A stretch of 64,000 bases of DNA from Rostratula benghalensis (taxonomy: Eukaryota > Chordata > Aves > Charadriiformes > Rostratulidae), in contig VXAI01000013.1 in assembly GCA_013399305.1 (NCBI GenBank), positions 2,719,833 through 2,783,832 on the forward strand, in the 5' to 3' direction. The notes below the pieces were generated by a model. That model worked only from the letters and a program-made list of their open reading frames with translations. It was not told where the DNA came from and did no database searches. Below, piece by piece: positions 1 to 13,935 of this stretch (the first letter of the stretch is position 1; each line of letters begins with the position of its first letter). Made by a program: the position numbers and the translations under genes.

Positions 1-1180
1 TATTTTTGTGGTAAAGCAATGCAGTACCAAATGTCTATTTCAGCATAAGCTGCTGAAATAGACTTTTAGGCTCTGTTGCTTATCTGTCCAGAGACTACAA
101 AGAGAGCTCAGATATCCAGACCACATGTAAACGTCATGTAGATTCCTACTATTTCATGCCTTCGTCTGAAGCAGAATCTTAATCTTTGCATCTGTTACAC
201 TTGTATTGACACAGACTGGGAAATACTAAAGCCAACAGTTTTGCCATTGGTGACATTTTGTGTTGATCTCCAGAGGACATAGCAGACACAGACCTGAACT
301 GAAGTCTATGTACATGAAAACCTCCTTGGTTCCATTTGTTTCTGCTCTCTGTCTGCCGAGAGTCATTCAAATGTGTCTACACCACAGCATTTCAATGAAT
401 TTAAATGAGGCTGCAGACTTTTCTTGGGGTCTGTATAGAGGAGTCTGTTTCATGGTAACTCAATAATTAATCAGTGCTACTCTACAATTAACCAAATAAT
501 CTCAGATATTACAGTAAAATTAATGAACTCATTTGAGATTGTATTTTCTTTTATGGTAAACTAGATAGTAACATTTCTGTTTCTCTAAGTACGTATGTTA
601 TTAAATCAAAACAAATCTTCTAAATCACTTGTCAAACTGAGTTATTCAAGGAAGCTGACACAGTCTTTTTTGATATTGCTGTTTTGTTCTGCACAAGTGT
701 CTTTACTTTCTTTCCAAGACAAGTTATTCACAGCATCCATTTTAGATAGCTACAAGAACTCTGAAATAGTTCAATGGCCAATTTATTTTTGTGTTGTTCT
801 TCAAATTCTTTAAATTTCACTTCATCTTATTTCCATCTTCCTTCATTTGTGTCATTAAAATGGAAATATACTATGTAAATAAATTGAGGGCAGTGAGTTG
901 GGTTTATTCTATATTTTCTTCAAAAGAAAACTGTAACAAAGAAACTATGTCTAGGCTTTATTTCAACAAGCAAAAGCTGATATTTAAGTTGGATATCTGG
1001 GCAGGTCACCCTCTGTTTCTTATGCAGCCAAAAGATGTAAATATCCTTCTCATAGGTACTGTATCTTCTTGTCAGGTAGGCATTCTTACATAGTTTGCAT
1101 GAGTCGCAGGCACCTATTTAATGATCTGAATACCTCTCAGCTCTTCTAACCAGACTGGGAAAGTTGTGCTGGTTGAAAGG
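1..1180. other. unique AT-rich sequence, no gene seen
   Basis: This is AT-rich, CpG-poor sequence. The longest open frames are near 100 codons (for example 791-1093 on the plus strand). They have no recognisable domain, are rich in Phe, Ile, Lys and Leu as expected for translated AT-rich noncoding DNA, and show no convincing exon structure. I see no repeat family or RNA gene here. Confidence 0.6.
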
Positions 1181-1560
1181 CACGTCGGGAGAGTGCTCAG
1201 GGCTTTATCCACTACGGAATTGAAAAGCCCCCAGGGTGAAAAGAGACTGCATTGCTTCCCTGGCCAGCTTCTTCCAATGCTTAACTCCTGTCAGGATCAG
1301 AAAATTCCTCCTTATATACAGTCTGAACCCCTCTTTGTTTCAGCTTATGCCTGTTGTCTTTCATCCATGCCCCACAATGAAAAGCCTGCTTCAGTCTTCC
1401 AGATGATCTCCCCTTAGGCACAGGAGGATGCTATTCAGGTGCCCCAAAACCACCTGTCCTCCAGGCTCTCATCTCCCTCTGTTGCTCCTCACATAACGAG
1501 TGCTCCACACACCAACCAGTCTGGTGGCCCTGCACTGAATTTGCTTGAGTGGATTAACAG
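1180..1560 (-). mobile_element. ancient CR1 LINE fragment (ORF2 C-terminal region, no 3' end)
   Basis: On the plus strand this reads as the reverse complement of the CR1 region between the reverse-transcriptase thumb and the 3' UTR. Landmarks in order are the 'ccctggccagcttcttccaatgc' block (consensus: gcagcctgttccaatgctt), a 'cagtctgaacc' block, 'ttcagcttatgcctgttg', the 'gatctcccct' block, 'ctgtcctccaggct' and 'ggtggccctgcactga'. It lacks the terminal ATTCTATG motif and all frames are broken. It is the most diverged CR1 copy in the window, so probably the oldest. The orientation is inferred from the order of these blocks, which matches the clearer minus-strand copies near 17 and 24 kb. Edges are approximate. 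Confidence 0.75.
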
Positions 1561-4500
1561 ATACTTAGTGCCTTTGGGAATCTGCACCAAACTGGCAGAG
1601 ACAAAATGGTAACGTATTTAAAAACAAGGAAACACAGTCCAATTTCACATAAATCTAAGACAGTTACAGTTAGAATTTAGATCTATCTCACTTTTGGACC
1701 TTACAACACAGGAATATACTCCCTTCCAAATCCTACTGCATAATAAATCAATGAAAAAATACGTTTTTAAAATTGCAGGTGGAATTATTTACATCATAAC
1801 CTACATTTTAGAGCTGAATAGTGATTCTGAGTTTACAGAAAATTCTAAATTTAAAATCTCAGAAGAAAGTGGTGATGTCAAGTCATCACTCAGTTTTCAT
1901 CTCACAGCTCTGCTACGGATAATTATTAATTGGAATGGATACTTGAAATGTTTTCATTATTTTTAGTTAAATAACAGTTAATAAATAACTACAGCTATTT
2001 ATTAAAAACAAACTTAATGTCTTCCTTCATATGAAAACTCAGCAATGTTACCATAGTACAATCTATGCAGCCTTTCAAGCAGAACAATGCTAGAAATGGT
2101 CAACTGTAAAAGAATGTCCTTTCTTCCCTATACATTCATTTTTCTGCTAGAAACATCTTTTGGGAAAGTTGCTGCAGCTTTCACTTTCATCTAATTAATT
2201 TCTTCAGCTAATATCTGGTGCCAAAAATGTCTGCAACATTAAGAGCTATTCTTAGTCCTTAATTCAACTCATCTCTATAAAGTATAGCGATTAAATCTTC
2301 TTTCTGAACTGGAAGACTTGAGACTTTCTGTAATGATCTGTAGTCTTACAGGTTTATAATTGCATCTGAAAACATAATATATACCTATATAACTACAATT
2401 TTGTATTAGAAAAATAAAACCATTAATTATAGATAGCTTTCAGTATTTTGACTACATAGAAAAAAGGATTTCCAGAAATAGGACTAAAAGAAACTGGGTG
2501 TGGTTTGATATCATGTCCTTGAGTTCTAATATGTAGATACTTAAGCATCTAATATAAGTGAATTTAAAGCCATTTTTAAAAATGAGGAATATATTATATG
2601 GTCTCAATCATGTACAAAGATTCTAATCAGTGATATTTAAATGCTTAGTCTTTGAAAATAAATGTGTACCTTTGTCTTCCAGGAGCACATTAGTATATTT
2701 GCATAGTTATGGAAATGGCAATTGCAAATTGATTACTCATTTTAAGAAAATGAACAATACTATAGTACCATATTTGAATCATAAATCTAGGAATGCATTA
2801 ATCAAGGATATGCATGGAGTTCCAAGGATTTACATTACTGCTCATCTTCCTGCTTATGATATATCAGATTTCAAAGCAATAAATGCAAGTGGTTCAAGTC
2901 AATAACAGGCTCTATCAATTATGTTGCTCAAACTTCGGTGATATTCCAATGGAAACTTGAAACAAGTTAAAAAACTTGGAAGGTTTTAAAATAAACTTAA
3001 GTTTACTAAAATGACCACTTCTACCTAGTAAGTACCATTTAAACACTTTGTTTAACCAAAGAGTTTGTGTTCTTTTCTCTTACACATCCATTCAGTGATG
3101 ACTAATGTTGGTGAGAAAGCGCACATACTGGGCTACTCTGTAGGTGCCCTGTACTTCCCACACCACGGTAGCTGGCTGGGTGCTGGTGTAGTGCACCACA
3201 ACACCTAACACAGCAGGGAGCTAAGGTTCAGGATGCATTAAAGGTTTGTAAAGATCTGGGAGGGATGAATCCTGCTGCCTCCATTGTCACAAAGATCCCT
3301 GTCTCCACCTTTCAGCTGTTTAGATTTCTTGCTCTGAATTTCTTGCAATAACAAGAAGACTTCCTTCTGGAACAATTACAGCTTTCTTACAATGATAATA
3401 CCCTAAAGTTTTCAATGTATATTCTAACAGGTAAGTTCAGCTTTACAAGTTGCATCTGGAAATACAATATACATGCGTAAATGAGTGCACATACACATGA
3501 AACACCAACAGAGAAGTGGGCATAACAATTTATGTTTAATAATGTTAGATTATGGAAATTTCTTCTCCTCAAATGAGAATTTTTTCTAACTGAACAGATT
3601 TAGGGTTAATGATATTTCATTTTCATGCCTTTACTTCAAGAGTATTGGGTGCATTACAGTACATTTTTAAGGGAGTATGTTATCTTTTCAACTTGTTGCA
3701 ATTTGCACAGCACAGGGTAGCTTTTGATTGAAAACTACATGAAGGCAGTCAAGCAAAACATTTGTCAAGTCAAATATCAAAAATAGCATTTTGTCTTCCA
3801 AAATGAATAAAGGCATATCATCAGCAATCTGCTCTACCAGAACCTCACTAAAGGTAGCAGTTCATACTACAATAAAATTAAGAATATATTTCCAAATTGT
3901 GCTCATCTTAAATGTATGTATATTTATATGATAATCACCATAAAATTTGAAGGAAAGAACCCAAAGTCTGGAATTCTTAACTCTTAATTAAAAATCTTTG
4001 TGAGAAAAAAATATTTTAATGAACTAATAAGTATATGACAGTTACAAATATGTATATGACAGGTATAAATAAGACCAATTTTTGCCAGAATACAGTGTTT
4101 GTAATCTCTTTATAATGCAGTTAATACTAAATCAAGCTCACATTTCACATATATCATATTGGAAAGTTAGTTATAGTTTATAAGGACATAACTCATTTTC
4201 TCAGTATTGTGAATTTTATTAGTTATGTCTCTCATTTCTCTTTTGTGTTTTGAAATCTTTTTGTTTTTTCAACTCTGAAATTCTTAGCCTAAAAAGAAAA
4301 AAAAATTAAACATTTTATGACCTTTTAGCTGTTTTGCCATAAGAAGGGGTGAAAACCCAAATAGGATCTGCTGTGTTTGGATAATCAACTGTATGTATAG
4401 ACCCTGAGCTTATCTGATCTCATGAAGAGATCATGTTGCAAGACATCCATCCAACAGAAGAGGTACAAATAGTAGCACAAAGAAACTGATGCCATTCTCA

Positions 4501-5794
4501 TTCAGCTCTATGCTGGCTGAATTCAGGCTTCAGTGGAATTACAGCTTTTCCCAGTGTTTAAGATGCCCATACTCTTCACAGCAGTCTAAGCAATTCCGTA
4601 CTTCTCAAGTTCAATGAGTTCAGCACACATTTCCAACAACAAAGTCTAGTGACTTGAATTCAAATTTTTCAGTGAAACGCTGCTGCAAAAACAATAGCTT
4701 TCAGTCCTTGACACACTCAGCACACTGTATCATATGCCATTTTCCCTGCGACCTCGGAAGCTGAGTGAATAACAGGACACGATGCTGCTGAAGCCCAACT
4801 GCAGAACTAACCCTCTAGGCAGTTTGAGGAAGCAAAGTTTGGGTCCAGTACTTGTATGGAAAAATGAATCCATAGTCACATAACGCTGTGTTCAGAGAGT
4901 AATACAGGCATTCTTCATCAGTAAGGAACCCTTAATTATGAAAGGGGAAAAGATTCATGGTGCATACTGAGAAGGGTCAGAAGCTAACAGGCTAGACAGG
5001 TTCTCAAAATGCCTATTTCATCTGCCTATGCCAAGGCAATGCCTATACTAAATGGAACTTCAGATAAATGACATAGCAGTTACTAGGGTGAAGTCAGACA
5101 TTCTGTATGAAAAGTATTTAATTTCTAAACATTTCTGATGTTTTCATCGCTAAGTGGCAGAACAGAACAACATCTTCCTACAATATGCTCTATTGTCTCT
5201 GTAAATCAATTTTGCTGTAAGAGCTGAGGGAATTATTTTCAGTATATTATTTATTCAGCTAATGTAACTCCTTTTTGTTCATGAACAAGCTTGTTTTTGC
5301 AAATCATCTGCTTCTCTTAGGTATTTAAGCAGGCTCCATTACAATAATGTCAGAGTGAGTCACACAATCATCGCCATAACACACTGGTCTACAAAGCACT
5401 GCCTTTGCAACTGTCTTCATACACTGTCAGTATTATTAGCATGTGGACCAGTGGTGGTCAATAACTTCACTTTTTTGGATGCTACACAAACGCAGCATAA
5501 CGTAACAGTCCAACACCTATTTTGGGGTGAGCTGAGCCATTCCTAGACTCCCTTTGCACTACACTGACTAGGTGCTAAATTCAGATACCCAGAATGGGCG
5601 TATAGCTCCATCTAGATAGCATAAATCATTCTGCTTGGCCTCAATCAGCCACTCCACAAGAGTGCAGCTTCTCTCATGTAACATCTGTACACATCTTTGG
5701 TGGTTCAAATGGCAGTAGGCACCTGTGATCTGGTCTCCACTAAATCTAATGAGAGTTTTAACACCTTGGTCACACATAGGCTTCTGCAGGTTTC
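1561..5794. other. unique AT-rich sequence with minor tandem duplication
   Basis: No gene or repeat family is recognised. Visible small features are an imperfect two-copy tandem of 21 bp at 4031-4072 (18 of 21 matching; unit begins gtatatgacag) and an exon-like segment at 3316-3430 bounded by good splice-site matches but closed in all frames. Around 5355-5790 the sequence is somewhat less AT-rich and could hold an old unrecognised repeat next to the CR1 that follows. Confidence 0.5.
4031..4072. repeat. imperfect 2 x 21 bp tandem duplication
   Basis: Two adjacent 21-base units, 4031-4051 and 4052-4072, both begin gtatatgacag and differ at three positions. This is a small local duplication in AT-rich DNA with no evident function. 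Confidence 0.7.
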
Positions 5795-6205
5795 ATAGAA
5801 GTGGAGAGTAATTTGGGTTGGAAGGGATCTTTAAAGGTCACCTAGTCCAACCTCCCCTGCAATAAACAGGAACATCTCCAGCTAGATCAGGTTGCTCAGA
5901 CCCTCCAGCCTGACCTTGAATGTTCCCAGGTATGAGGCATCTACCACCTCTATGGAAAACATATTGCAGTGTTTCACCATCCCTCACAGTGAAAAATATC
6001 TTTCTTATATCTGGTCTAAATCTTCCCTCTTTTAGTTCATAGACATTATGTCTTGCCCTATCACAATAGGCCCTGCTAAAAAGTTTGTCCCCATCTTTCC
6101 TGTAGGCCCCTCTTAAGTACCAAAAGACCACAATAAGGTCTCCTTCTCTGGACCTGCTCCAAGAGGTCCATGTCTTTCCTGTGCTGAGTGCTGCGGAGCT
6201 GCATG
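5795..6205 (-). mobile_element. CR1 LINE 3' fragment, internally deleted
   Basis: The plus strand starts with a degenerate CR1 end (tcatagaag), then ggttggaagggatctttaa and ctagtccaacctcccc, the reverse complement of the CR1 3' UTR. The minus strand keeps an open frame at 5838-6131 (97 codons) that matches the CR1 ORF2 tail: YLRGAYRKDGDKLF near its start, then RxDIRKIFFTVRDGE. The usual tryptophan-asparagine after the last block is degraded. At about 6143 the alignment jumps from the 'aaggtctcc' block to 'ttctctggacctgctccaa'. This omits the stretch that codes the '[21 protein letters not shown]' region in the 33.4 kb copy, roughly 100 bases. It is truncated at the 5' side like nearly all genomic CR1 copies. 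Confidence 0.92.
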
Positions 6206-8129
6206 CAATTATGCATGTAGGACACAGTATGTATGTGGCATCTTAATCATAACCTCTCTATCCTAAGCACCTTTGCAGCACATTTCTATACACAGATGGG
6301 TAGCAAATGACTGTCTTTGGTCAAGTGTTGGTTTTTTATATTTCCTCATTTAAGAAACTGCAGAGTTTTCATTGTCTGGAAATTTAGCCATTAAAGGAGT
6401 CTGAAAATAGAGACATTCAAAATCAAACCTTTAATCTATAACTGTATTATCTTCTACTCCCTTTGAGCAGCTGGCTACCTAAATCACATTATTTCCATTT
6501 AAGCCAGCCTAGTCTGGAGGCCATACAGAAATAAGATAAAACCTCACTCTAGTTTCCTTCTTTCCCAATCAGTTAAAATATTTGAGATTACTGAAGACAT
6601 TTTTGAATTTTATATGGCTGTGTTTCAGATATATTTGAGATATCAGCATCTGAATTTTCATCAAATTTAAGGTAATTAAATAAATAAGTAAAAAAATAAT
6701 TTCTGAATGATTAGCCAATTCTAAAGTTGGAAATTTTTTTCAAAATTTGTTTTTATTATCCTTAGCCTGCTGGAGTGCTAGTAATGATAAAATAGCATAG
6801 GTCAAGTTACAGCATATAACAGACGAAGAGCAAAAGGAATCCAGGGTCTTGATTATACTACGAGAGGTAAAGAGGGATTGGGGAAAATCTTTACAGTTTT
6901 AGGAGGGCAAGTTCCATTGAAATCTATGGGAAATTTATTCCTCAATCCTTTTGAGCTTTTTCTGATGGTCTACCCAGGGTTGCAGTCAATAGACACAAAC
7001 GTCTATTCACAACTTGTACAAAAGTGCAAAGCTATCAAATGAAGAAATAAGACTGTGAAGAATTAATGTTAGAAAATGCCTTGTTAGCAAAATGTTGTGA
7101 AGTAAGGAAAACCCAACCTGAAGTTTTTAATAAAAAATAATAGTAATGGACAAAAATAATGTATCTTTTCATATCTGCAAGAATCCCAAATCAAGTGTAA
7201 ACTCACTCACCCTTTTCTATGGAGTTTATTTTGCAATTGAACTATAATTTTGTGCCATGTCAATGGAAATAATCTATCCTTTCCTACTTCATTTTTTTAT
7301 ATGGTCACCTTGCCTTGAGATTAATCAAATGTCCCACCGTTTGTAGGACTTTAGGAAGATATGAAGTACACCTACTGCACCTTGCAGGCCAGAGGTCTTC
7401 AAAACTCACCTCCAACAAAGGGAAGAAATAGCTTGGGAAAACAGCTTTCAAGAAAAGCTTTGAAGCATATTCTGGCCTTAAACTGGTTCAACCTAACTCC
7501 ACTTCAGAATACATGCTCCTAAATTGCTGACAAAGAAACTAGTCCAGAAAAAAGTCTGCTTTACTCAATTGCTTTACTCACAGGTGGCTAGTGGATTCTG
7601 GTAGTGGATTCTGTTGTGAATAACTGAGGGTTAATAGTGTGCATCTTTCAAGATTGTAACCAGTGAAAAGAAAATAAGGACATTACTAAGAGATAAAATA
7701 GTTGGGAAATGTAATATCTTTTGTACAAAGATTCCACTGACAACCATTAGCATTATTATCTGTGCCAACCAGGAAATGACTATCATTTTAGATACTGTTT
7801 GACAGCTCTGATTTATTCCCGGAGAACTCAACTTCATTCTCACCAATTAACATAGCAGATCCATAACCAGCCTTAGACATGCCATGTCTACTCACAGGGG
7901 ATTATCTATAAGCCATTTATTCCACATGTCTGTCCATTCAAAGTAGCTGTATTTTCTGCAAGATTACAGCCTCTTAACATTATTCTAAAACCAGTCACCA
8001 AATGCTAAAACCATTCTCCCCTGCTGAAAAACTTGTAGAAAAGAGGACAACAGCATTTACTTAGCAAGGGTCCATTTCAACAGCTACAAACATATTTTCT
8101 ATACAGCAGATATTTTCAGCTCTCTTATG

Positions 8130-8200
8130 GGAAGCAATTTCCTTTCTCTCTCCTCTATTTCTTTCTCTCCTCTCTCCACCATGCCTCCCCCTTCCCATGC
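8130..8200. repeat. polypyrimidine (CT-rich) tract
   Basis: About 70 bases consist almost only of C and T on the plus strand (tttcctttctctctcc and similar blocks). It is a low-complexity tract. A 75-codon minus-strand frame across it, rich in Arg, Glu and Gly, is a by-product of the purine-rich complement and is not treated as a gene. Confidence 0.8.
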
Positions 8201-9691
8201 AGCCACACACCCAAAGAGCAACTCCAAAGGAATTTATGGACCCAATAGAAAATTCTGAATCACAACAATTAACAATATTGATTTGCAATTATAGCATATT
8301 TCACACAAAGTAAGTCTATGGTACTTTTAAATGCCTTTTTCCATATTAATAAATTATCTCACCTAACGAGCCCTGCTGTGACATGGTTCTTGGCAGACAC
8401 ATAGCAGGATTCAGAATCTGCAATTCTCTATTGTCCAAACCTGGATGGCAAGGGAGCCTGTGTAAAAATAAAAAAAAAAAAAAAAGCATTTGTAAATCTA
8501 CCAGTCCAAGCATGCAAACTTGAGGCTAAATCAAAGATGTAATGGTCTGAAAAAGTGCAAAGGAAACAGCAGTTGGTAGCTTTTCTGATTCCAACAACCT
8601 GAGCATGTCAAAATCTTGTAGGCAGTGCTCCTTGAAAGCCACCAAACTGATATTCCATGCCTTCAGGTAATACATACCCAGCATACATAGTATTTAACCC
8701 AATCTTCCTGGATAGAGTGTAAAAATACAAGCTATACTTTCATCTTCAGAAAAAGATTTTAGAAAGGCTTATATAAACCTCAATCTAAATTCTGACCCAC
8801 AGCTCTTTTAATATTGAATTTATGAATGTCAGATGTATAACCGTGTCCTTAGGGAAAAGCAAAACTATTATTTCATGGACTAAAAGACATATAATAAAGG
8901 ATGTATCTTTTTCCACATAGAACATAGTTAAATTTTGGAACCCTTTGTCACAGGATGGCTGAAAATACAAATCATTGAACAAATTGTGAGAAGACAGGGT
9001 TATCAGCTGTTACTTAGTACAAGGTTTCTGACACAGCCCTTGGCACAGGGACAGCCTACACTGCCGTCGGACCAGAATTTCAGAGTCAGGATCCCTCAGC
9101 TACTTTTTACATACTTGTATAATAATTGCTGAATATGAAAACTTGTAGATTTTTTTCAAAGAAATCAAGCGCATTTTAAAACTACTCTGACTACTCTGGT
9201 CTCAGGTATACCTTCATACAGGAGTTCATCAGGAAGTGTAAGTAAGAAAAATCACCAAAAATACAAAAGAAGATATCATAAAAGTTTGCATACATATTGC
9301 TAAAGGGTTTATTTTAATCTAATAAAAGTGACTCCTTAGTGGACACTGAGTCCAGCTGACATATGACATGGTAATTCAGCTGACATTGGTACTTTCATTC
9401 ATGACAATACTAACTTTTACCTCAAGCAATAATTACAGAAAATTGGGAGCAGAGCGTTTAAAAGGGATATTCTATTCTTTTTGTCTTACAAAAATAATTC
9501 TCCATTCGTTGCTGTAAGGTTTTTTTAGTATGTCTCTTCCTAGAAGTTGGAGGGGTTTGACTAGGTGAAAATAACTAGAGCCATTTCCTGACTGACTTCA
9601 AAGCATTGCACCAATTAATTATAACTTCATTTCTACTCCACCATTCCATTGTGCCAATTATTTTGCGGGACTGTTTTTATAATCCAGTGGG

Positions 9692-9736
9692 AAAAAAAAA
9701 AAAAAAAAAAACCCAAAAAAAACCCCCACAACTGAT
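9692..9736. repeat. A20 homopolymer grading into A/C-rich simple sequence
   Basis: Twenty consecutive A residues at 9692-9711 are followed by alternating C and A blocks (ccc, a8, ccccc). The A-run-then-C-run pattern recurs at 9917-9930, 16942-17005, 24256-24270, 42484-42510 and 46903-46935. The 16942 and 24256 cases lie inside CR1 copies. Confidence 0.85.
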
Positions 9737-12700
9737 TTCTGATGCATTTCTCCCAATCTATGAAACAACTCAATTTTTCCCTGAGTTTTATGTGTTCAAA
9801 ATAACCCATCAAAGACAAACCTATGCTCATGTTTTTAATTGATTAATAGTACCTGTATCATCTTAGTACAATGAACCAGCAAGTCTCCTCTTCTTGAATG
9901 ACCTAGTATCAGGGGGAAAAAAAACCCCAACTTTATAACAATCACAGGTGTATAAGAGAATATAAGAAGGTGCTGATGACTTTTCATTGCAAGAATGTGA
10001 TAGTCTCTCCAATAAAACTGTCTTATGAAAATAGGTTAAAGAGAGTTTTGTAAATCAAATCTCCTAAGAATAAGAGGATATTATGAAGGTAAAGATCATT
10101 AGCTGGAAAAAAATATTGATATAGGCACTTAACCTGTAGGTTTAGAGTAAACAATAGTTACCATCTTTTTTAGGCATTGTGAAGTTTCTTCAGTACAGTT
10201 GTTTTCCTTTACATTTCTCCAAGACTTCACACAAACCTGGACAAGGGCAAGAGTTTCAGTTTCATGAGACAGGTGTGACAGGGTTTTAGTATTCAGACAG
10301 AAGAAAGGAATTTGACAGAAGAGGAAGAATTTCAGATCATTCAGTTAAATATTTCTTCCTTAAAATTACTGCATTCATAAATTATAAAATTCTGTAACAG
10401 TTAACATTTTTGAATATGTTATAAAACATTAAGAATGACTGAGCCAACAAGCAAATGTAGTATTGACTTACAGCTTGGTTAAAATTTGAGATATAATACT
10501 GAGATAAATAGAAAATTATAGTTGTAAAAGAAGTCTAGTAGCAGCCTAGTCCTGAACTTAGAGAGATTGTTTAAACACCCTGGCATATCCCAAATGCAGA
10601 AGTGCTCCAGGAACTGTGACACTTCAATTCACTTTCCCATTTCAATACTTCATTAGAGAGTGAGAAAGTATAAGTAGTACAAGCATTTCACCAAGCAAAG
10701 CAAAGCAGAACAATTTAATTCCTCACAGCAGTCTGCAAACTGTTCTATAAAAAAATTTCCATAAAGTGCTTATTTGATAAAATTCTCTATTTATGTTTTC
10801 TATATTCATTATGCTGCTGTGGCATCATTATACACACCCAGACTACTTTGTTATGACACTACTGACCACTGTGCTAATAAGAGGTAGCAAACAATCTGCT
10901 TACTCTCAAACTGATTTTGAGTAAGTTACAGTAATTCAGTGTTATAAATCATGTTGTGGTGTTCTGAATACATAAAGCCCATGCACTTCAGAAGAAAGCT
11001 TATACTCTACCTATGTTACAGCTGCTTGACTCAGTAATTTTAAAATGGAAATGTACATCATGCAGAGCTGTAGGTGCATCAGTGCATCTTTTGCTAATGG
11101 AAAGATTCCAAACACTACAGCAGAAATAAAGTACATCACTAGAACTTATATTGATGTACTCTTTTTGATAGGAAACAAGCTAGTTAAATTCTGGGTGAAG
11201 AATAAAGTATGCCTGTGGCTGTCCCCTTCCACAGTGATACAGAGACCTGCTCTCTGCAAACAATATTCATCAAAAGGTTGCAGACACTCATCAAAAAAGA
11301 AGACAGCCCAGCAGAACAATTATTTTAAACTATTTAAGCTAGCCTAGTTCATTTTTCTTGGAAAAGGTTAGAGAGTGCTCACATGAGCCGTGTGCAGGGC
11401 AGATCTAAGAGGGCAATCATCTTTGACAGTAAAACAAAGAGCTGAGGGCAGTAACCTTTACCACCAGCAAAGCCAGTTGGTATGTCCATGTCACAAGGCT
11501 ACAGAAACCTCTAGTGCTCCAGTAATGAAAACTTTCAGTAAGGACACATTCTGAGCAGTCAGGAGGAAAAAAAAAACAAATACCACCAGTGCTACTGGCG
11601 AACAGTAGTCGTAATTCATCCTAGCATCAAAAAAGCAGATGGTTCATCTAACAAGAAGAATCAATAGTATTTGTCATACTTAATGTTGACATTTTTTAAA
11701 CTTCTCTATATTTGCAGGGCAAAGGCCAGCCAAGCTATGCATATTTCATCTGCTGGAAGATATGATGACCTTACCATCTTGCCCTTCTTCAACCCTGACC
11801 TTTTAAGATTACAGTGAAGAGGCAATCATCATCAAAGAAGAAATAGATATTCACATGAACCAGAAACTAATTTTTACTCCAATTTGTTACCTAATTCTTC
11901 TGTTTAAGGAGTAGTAAGATATTGGCTGTATCTATCACCTAAAAAGCAGCTTTCTGCTTGCTTTATTTTTTTGTGTGAATTTGCCAACCTGTCAGTCTAG
12001 ATTGTATGTTTGTATGTCTGCAGAGCACCAAGACAGTAGAAAAGTAGGAGCATTCGCTAGTGTTTACACTTGCCACATCAGGGCTGAAGTTCCAGCTGAG
12101 GAAGTGGTACAGAATACTGGAGATTCTCAGGAAGAACACACTGACCTGATGTGACACACCATGAACAAGGCAATGTAATTTCCTTTTGAGAAAGTGGTTG
12201 TGTCAGTATATGGGCTTGCTAACAAAATACAAAGTGGTTGCGTATCTCCACTGCCAAATGAATTACAACTCAGTTTTGGTGCAACTGATCATGAAACAGT
12301 ATTCTCCAGCAGCTGCTAACAGACATAGTCTTTTTACTTCTTCATTACTTCACCCTTTTATTACTTCTCCATTTTTTATTTGCAGTACATGATATGAGTT
12401 ACTGACTTCTTCACTCCATTTTCCTTTTCTTGTAATCAGCTCTCTCTCACTCAACAAATCACTTCTACTTTCCTTAATTTTCTTTCTCTGGGTTGTTTTC
12501 CCCACTAATTTTGATCAGCAGCTGCCCACTTAACCTCCCATCCCCCTTTAACATGCCCTAAATAAAAGGGCTGAAAATCAAAATATGGTCCTCAATTTGC
12601 CCTTCCTTTTGTCTCGATCAGTGCCTTCCTATGATCTGTTGAGAATTCTGTATTTTGTTTCAGATACACACAGTACAAGGCAAGTTTTTGTGATAACTTT

Positions 12701-13897
12701 TTACATGCAATTTTTGCTAGCTGGGGACTGGTTCTACTAGATGAACAATGCTGTTTGCTCACATTAATCTCAGAGTGATTTGAAACTCTCAGTGTCCAAA
12801 AGCTCAGGTACTGGAATGACAGGAGCCTCTGGAAGAAGGCAAAACTGATTTCCTGCTTTCACTGAATTCAATAAGAGTTTTGGTTTTTTCTTAAACTAAA
12901 GATCACTCAGAGTCTTTATTTGCTGAGAAAGTCTCACTTATTGTATAAGTAGTGACATGCAGGCAGAGCATGACTTAAACCACTGTTGACTTTTACATGA
13001 CCATAGTTACTAAACTACAGAATTCAGTGAAAAGAAGTTCATAGAAAATGAACTACTTCATTACCAAATGTTTACTCAATAAGAGTTTTAGCATGTTGAC
13101 ATTAAGTTTCCCTTTAAGACTAACCTACTAACTCACATTTAGCAATTAAAAAGACTTAGTACCATATTGTGATAGCCAGGTAGCAGAAACACTATTAAAT
13201 GCTTTCCAGAAAATGAACACAACACCTATTTATATTAGTTGTAAGTCTTTTTGACTTTGGATTCATAATAGATCCAAATTACCCTAGGTTTTTGGAGCTT
13301 TTTTTTTATTTTATGGCATGTACTGAAAAATGAAGTCATATACTTTATTCGCTAAAAATAGATATTGTCAAATTTATAAAGGTGATTATTCCTATAATAA
13401 TTACGGAAACAAAAAACTAATTGACCGTGAATTAAGGTAATTTATAATACATTTCCTCTGTGAACAAAGCATGAATCCGATTCCTTAATTCTACTTTTTT
13501 GATGTCCATTCTCTGCATTTGCCACCAGAGAATTGTTTTAAAATAAGATATAGGCCATGGAAATTTCATGCTAACAATCAGTTTATTTACAATCATCTCC
13601 ATATTATAAACAAGGATTCACACAAGTGGATAACATTATTGCCAATATGTGCTAGTTAATCCATCCTTCAACTACTCATAGTGCATATAATATGAAGTGA
13701 CTCTGTTTTTCTTTATTTCGATTACTCGGATTACCATTTTATTCAGTGTTTTAGAGCTCACAGTAATAATAAAACTGCATTAGGCATGATTCACTTCCAG
13801 TACTGTCATCTACATTTTAATAAGTCTCAAAATTACACAGAAGAAAAAAGATGAAGTCGTATGATAGTTAACATAAATGTCAATCTATACATTTAAC

Positions 13898-13935
13898 TTT
13901 AAACAACATTAAACAACATTCACTTTAAACAACAC
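13898..13935. repeat. short tandem/interspersed TTAAACAACA repeat
   Basis: Three copies of a TTAAACAACA core occur within 38 bases. The first two are adjacent and the third is separated by a CACT insertion. This is a small microsatellite-like array with no known role. Confidence 0.75.

Noticed and set aside
7413..7450. Minus-strand GAG/GTGAGT donor
   Set aside because: No convincing acceptor lies at a sensible distance. The nearest options give segments of 22-35 bases.
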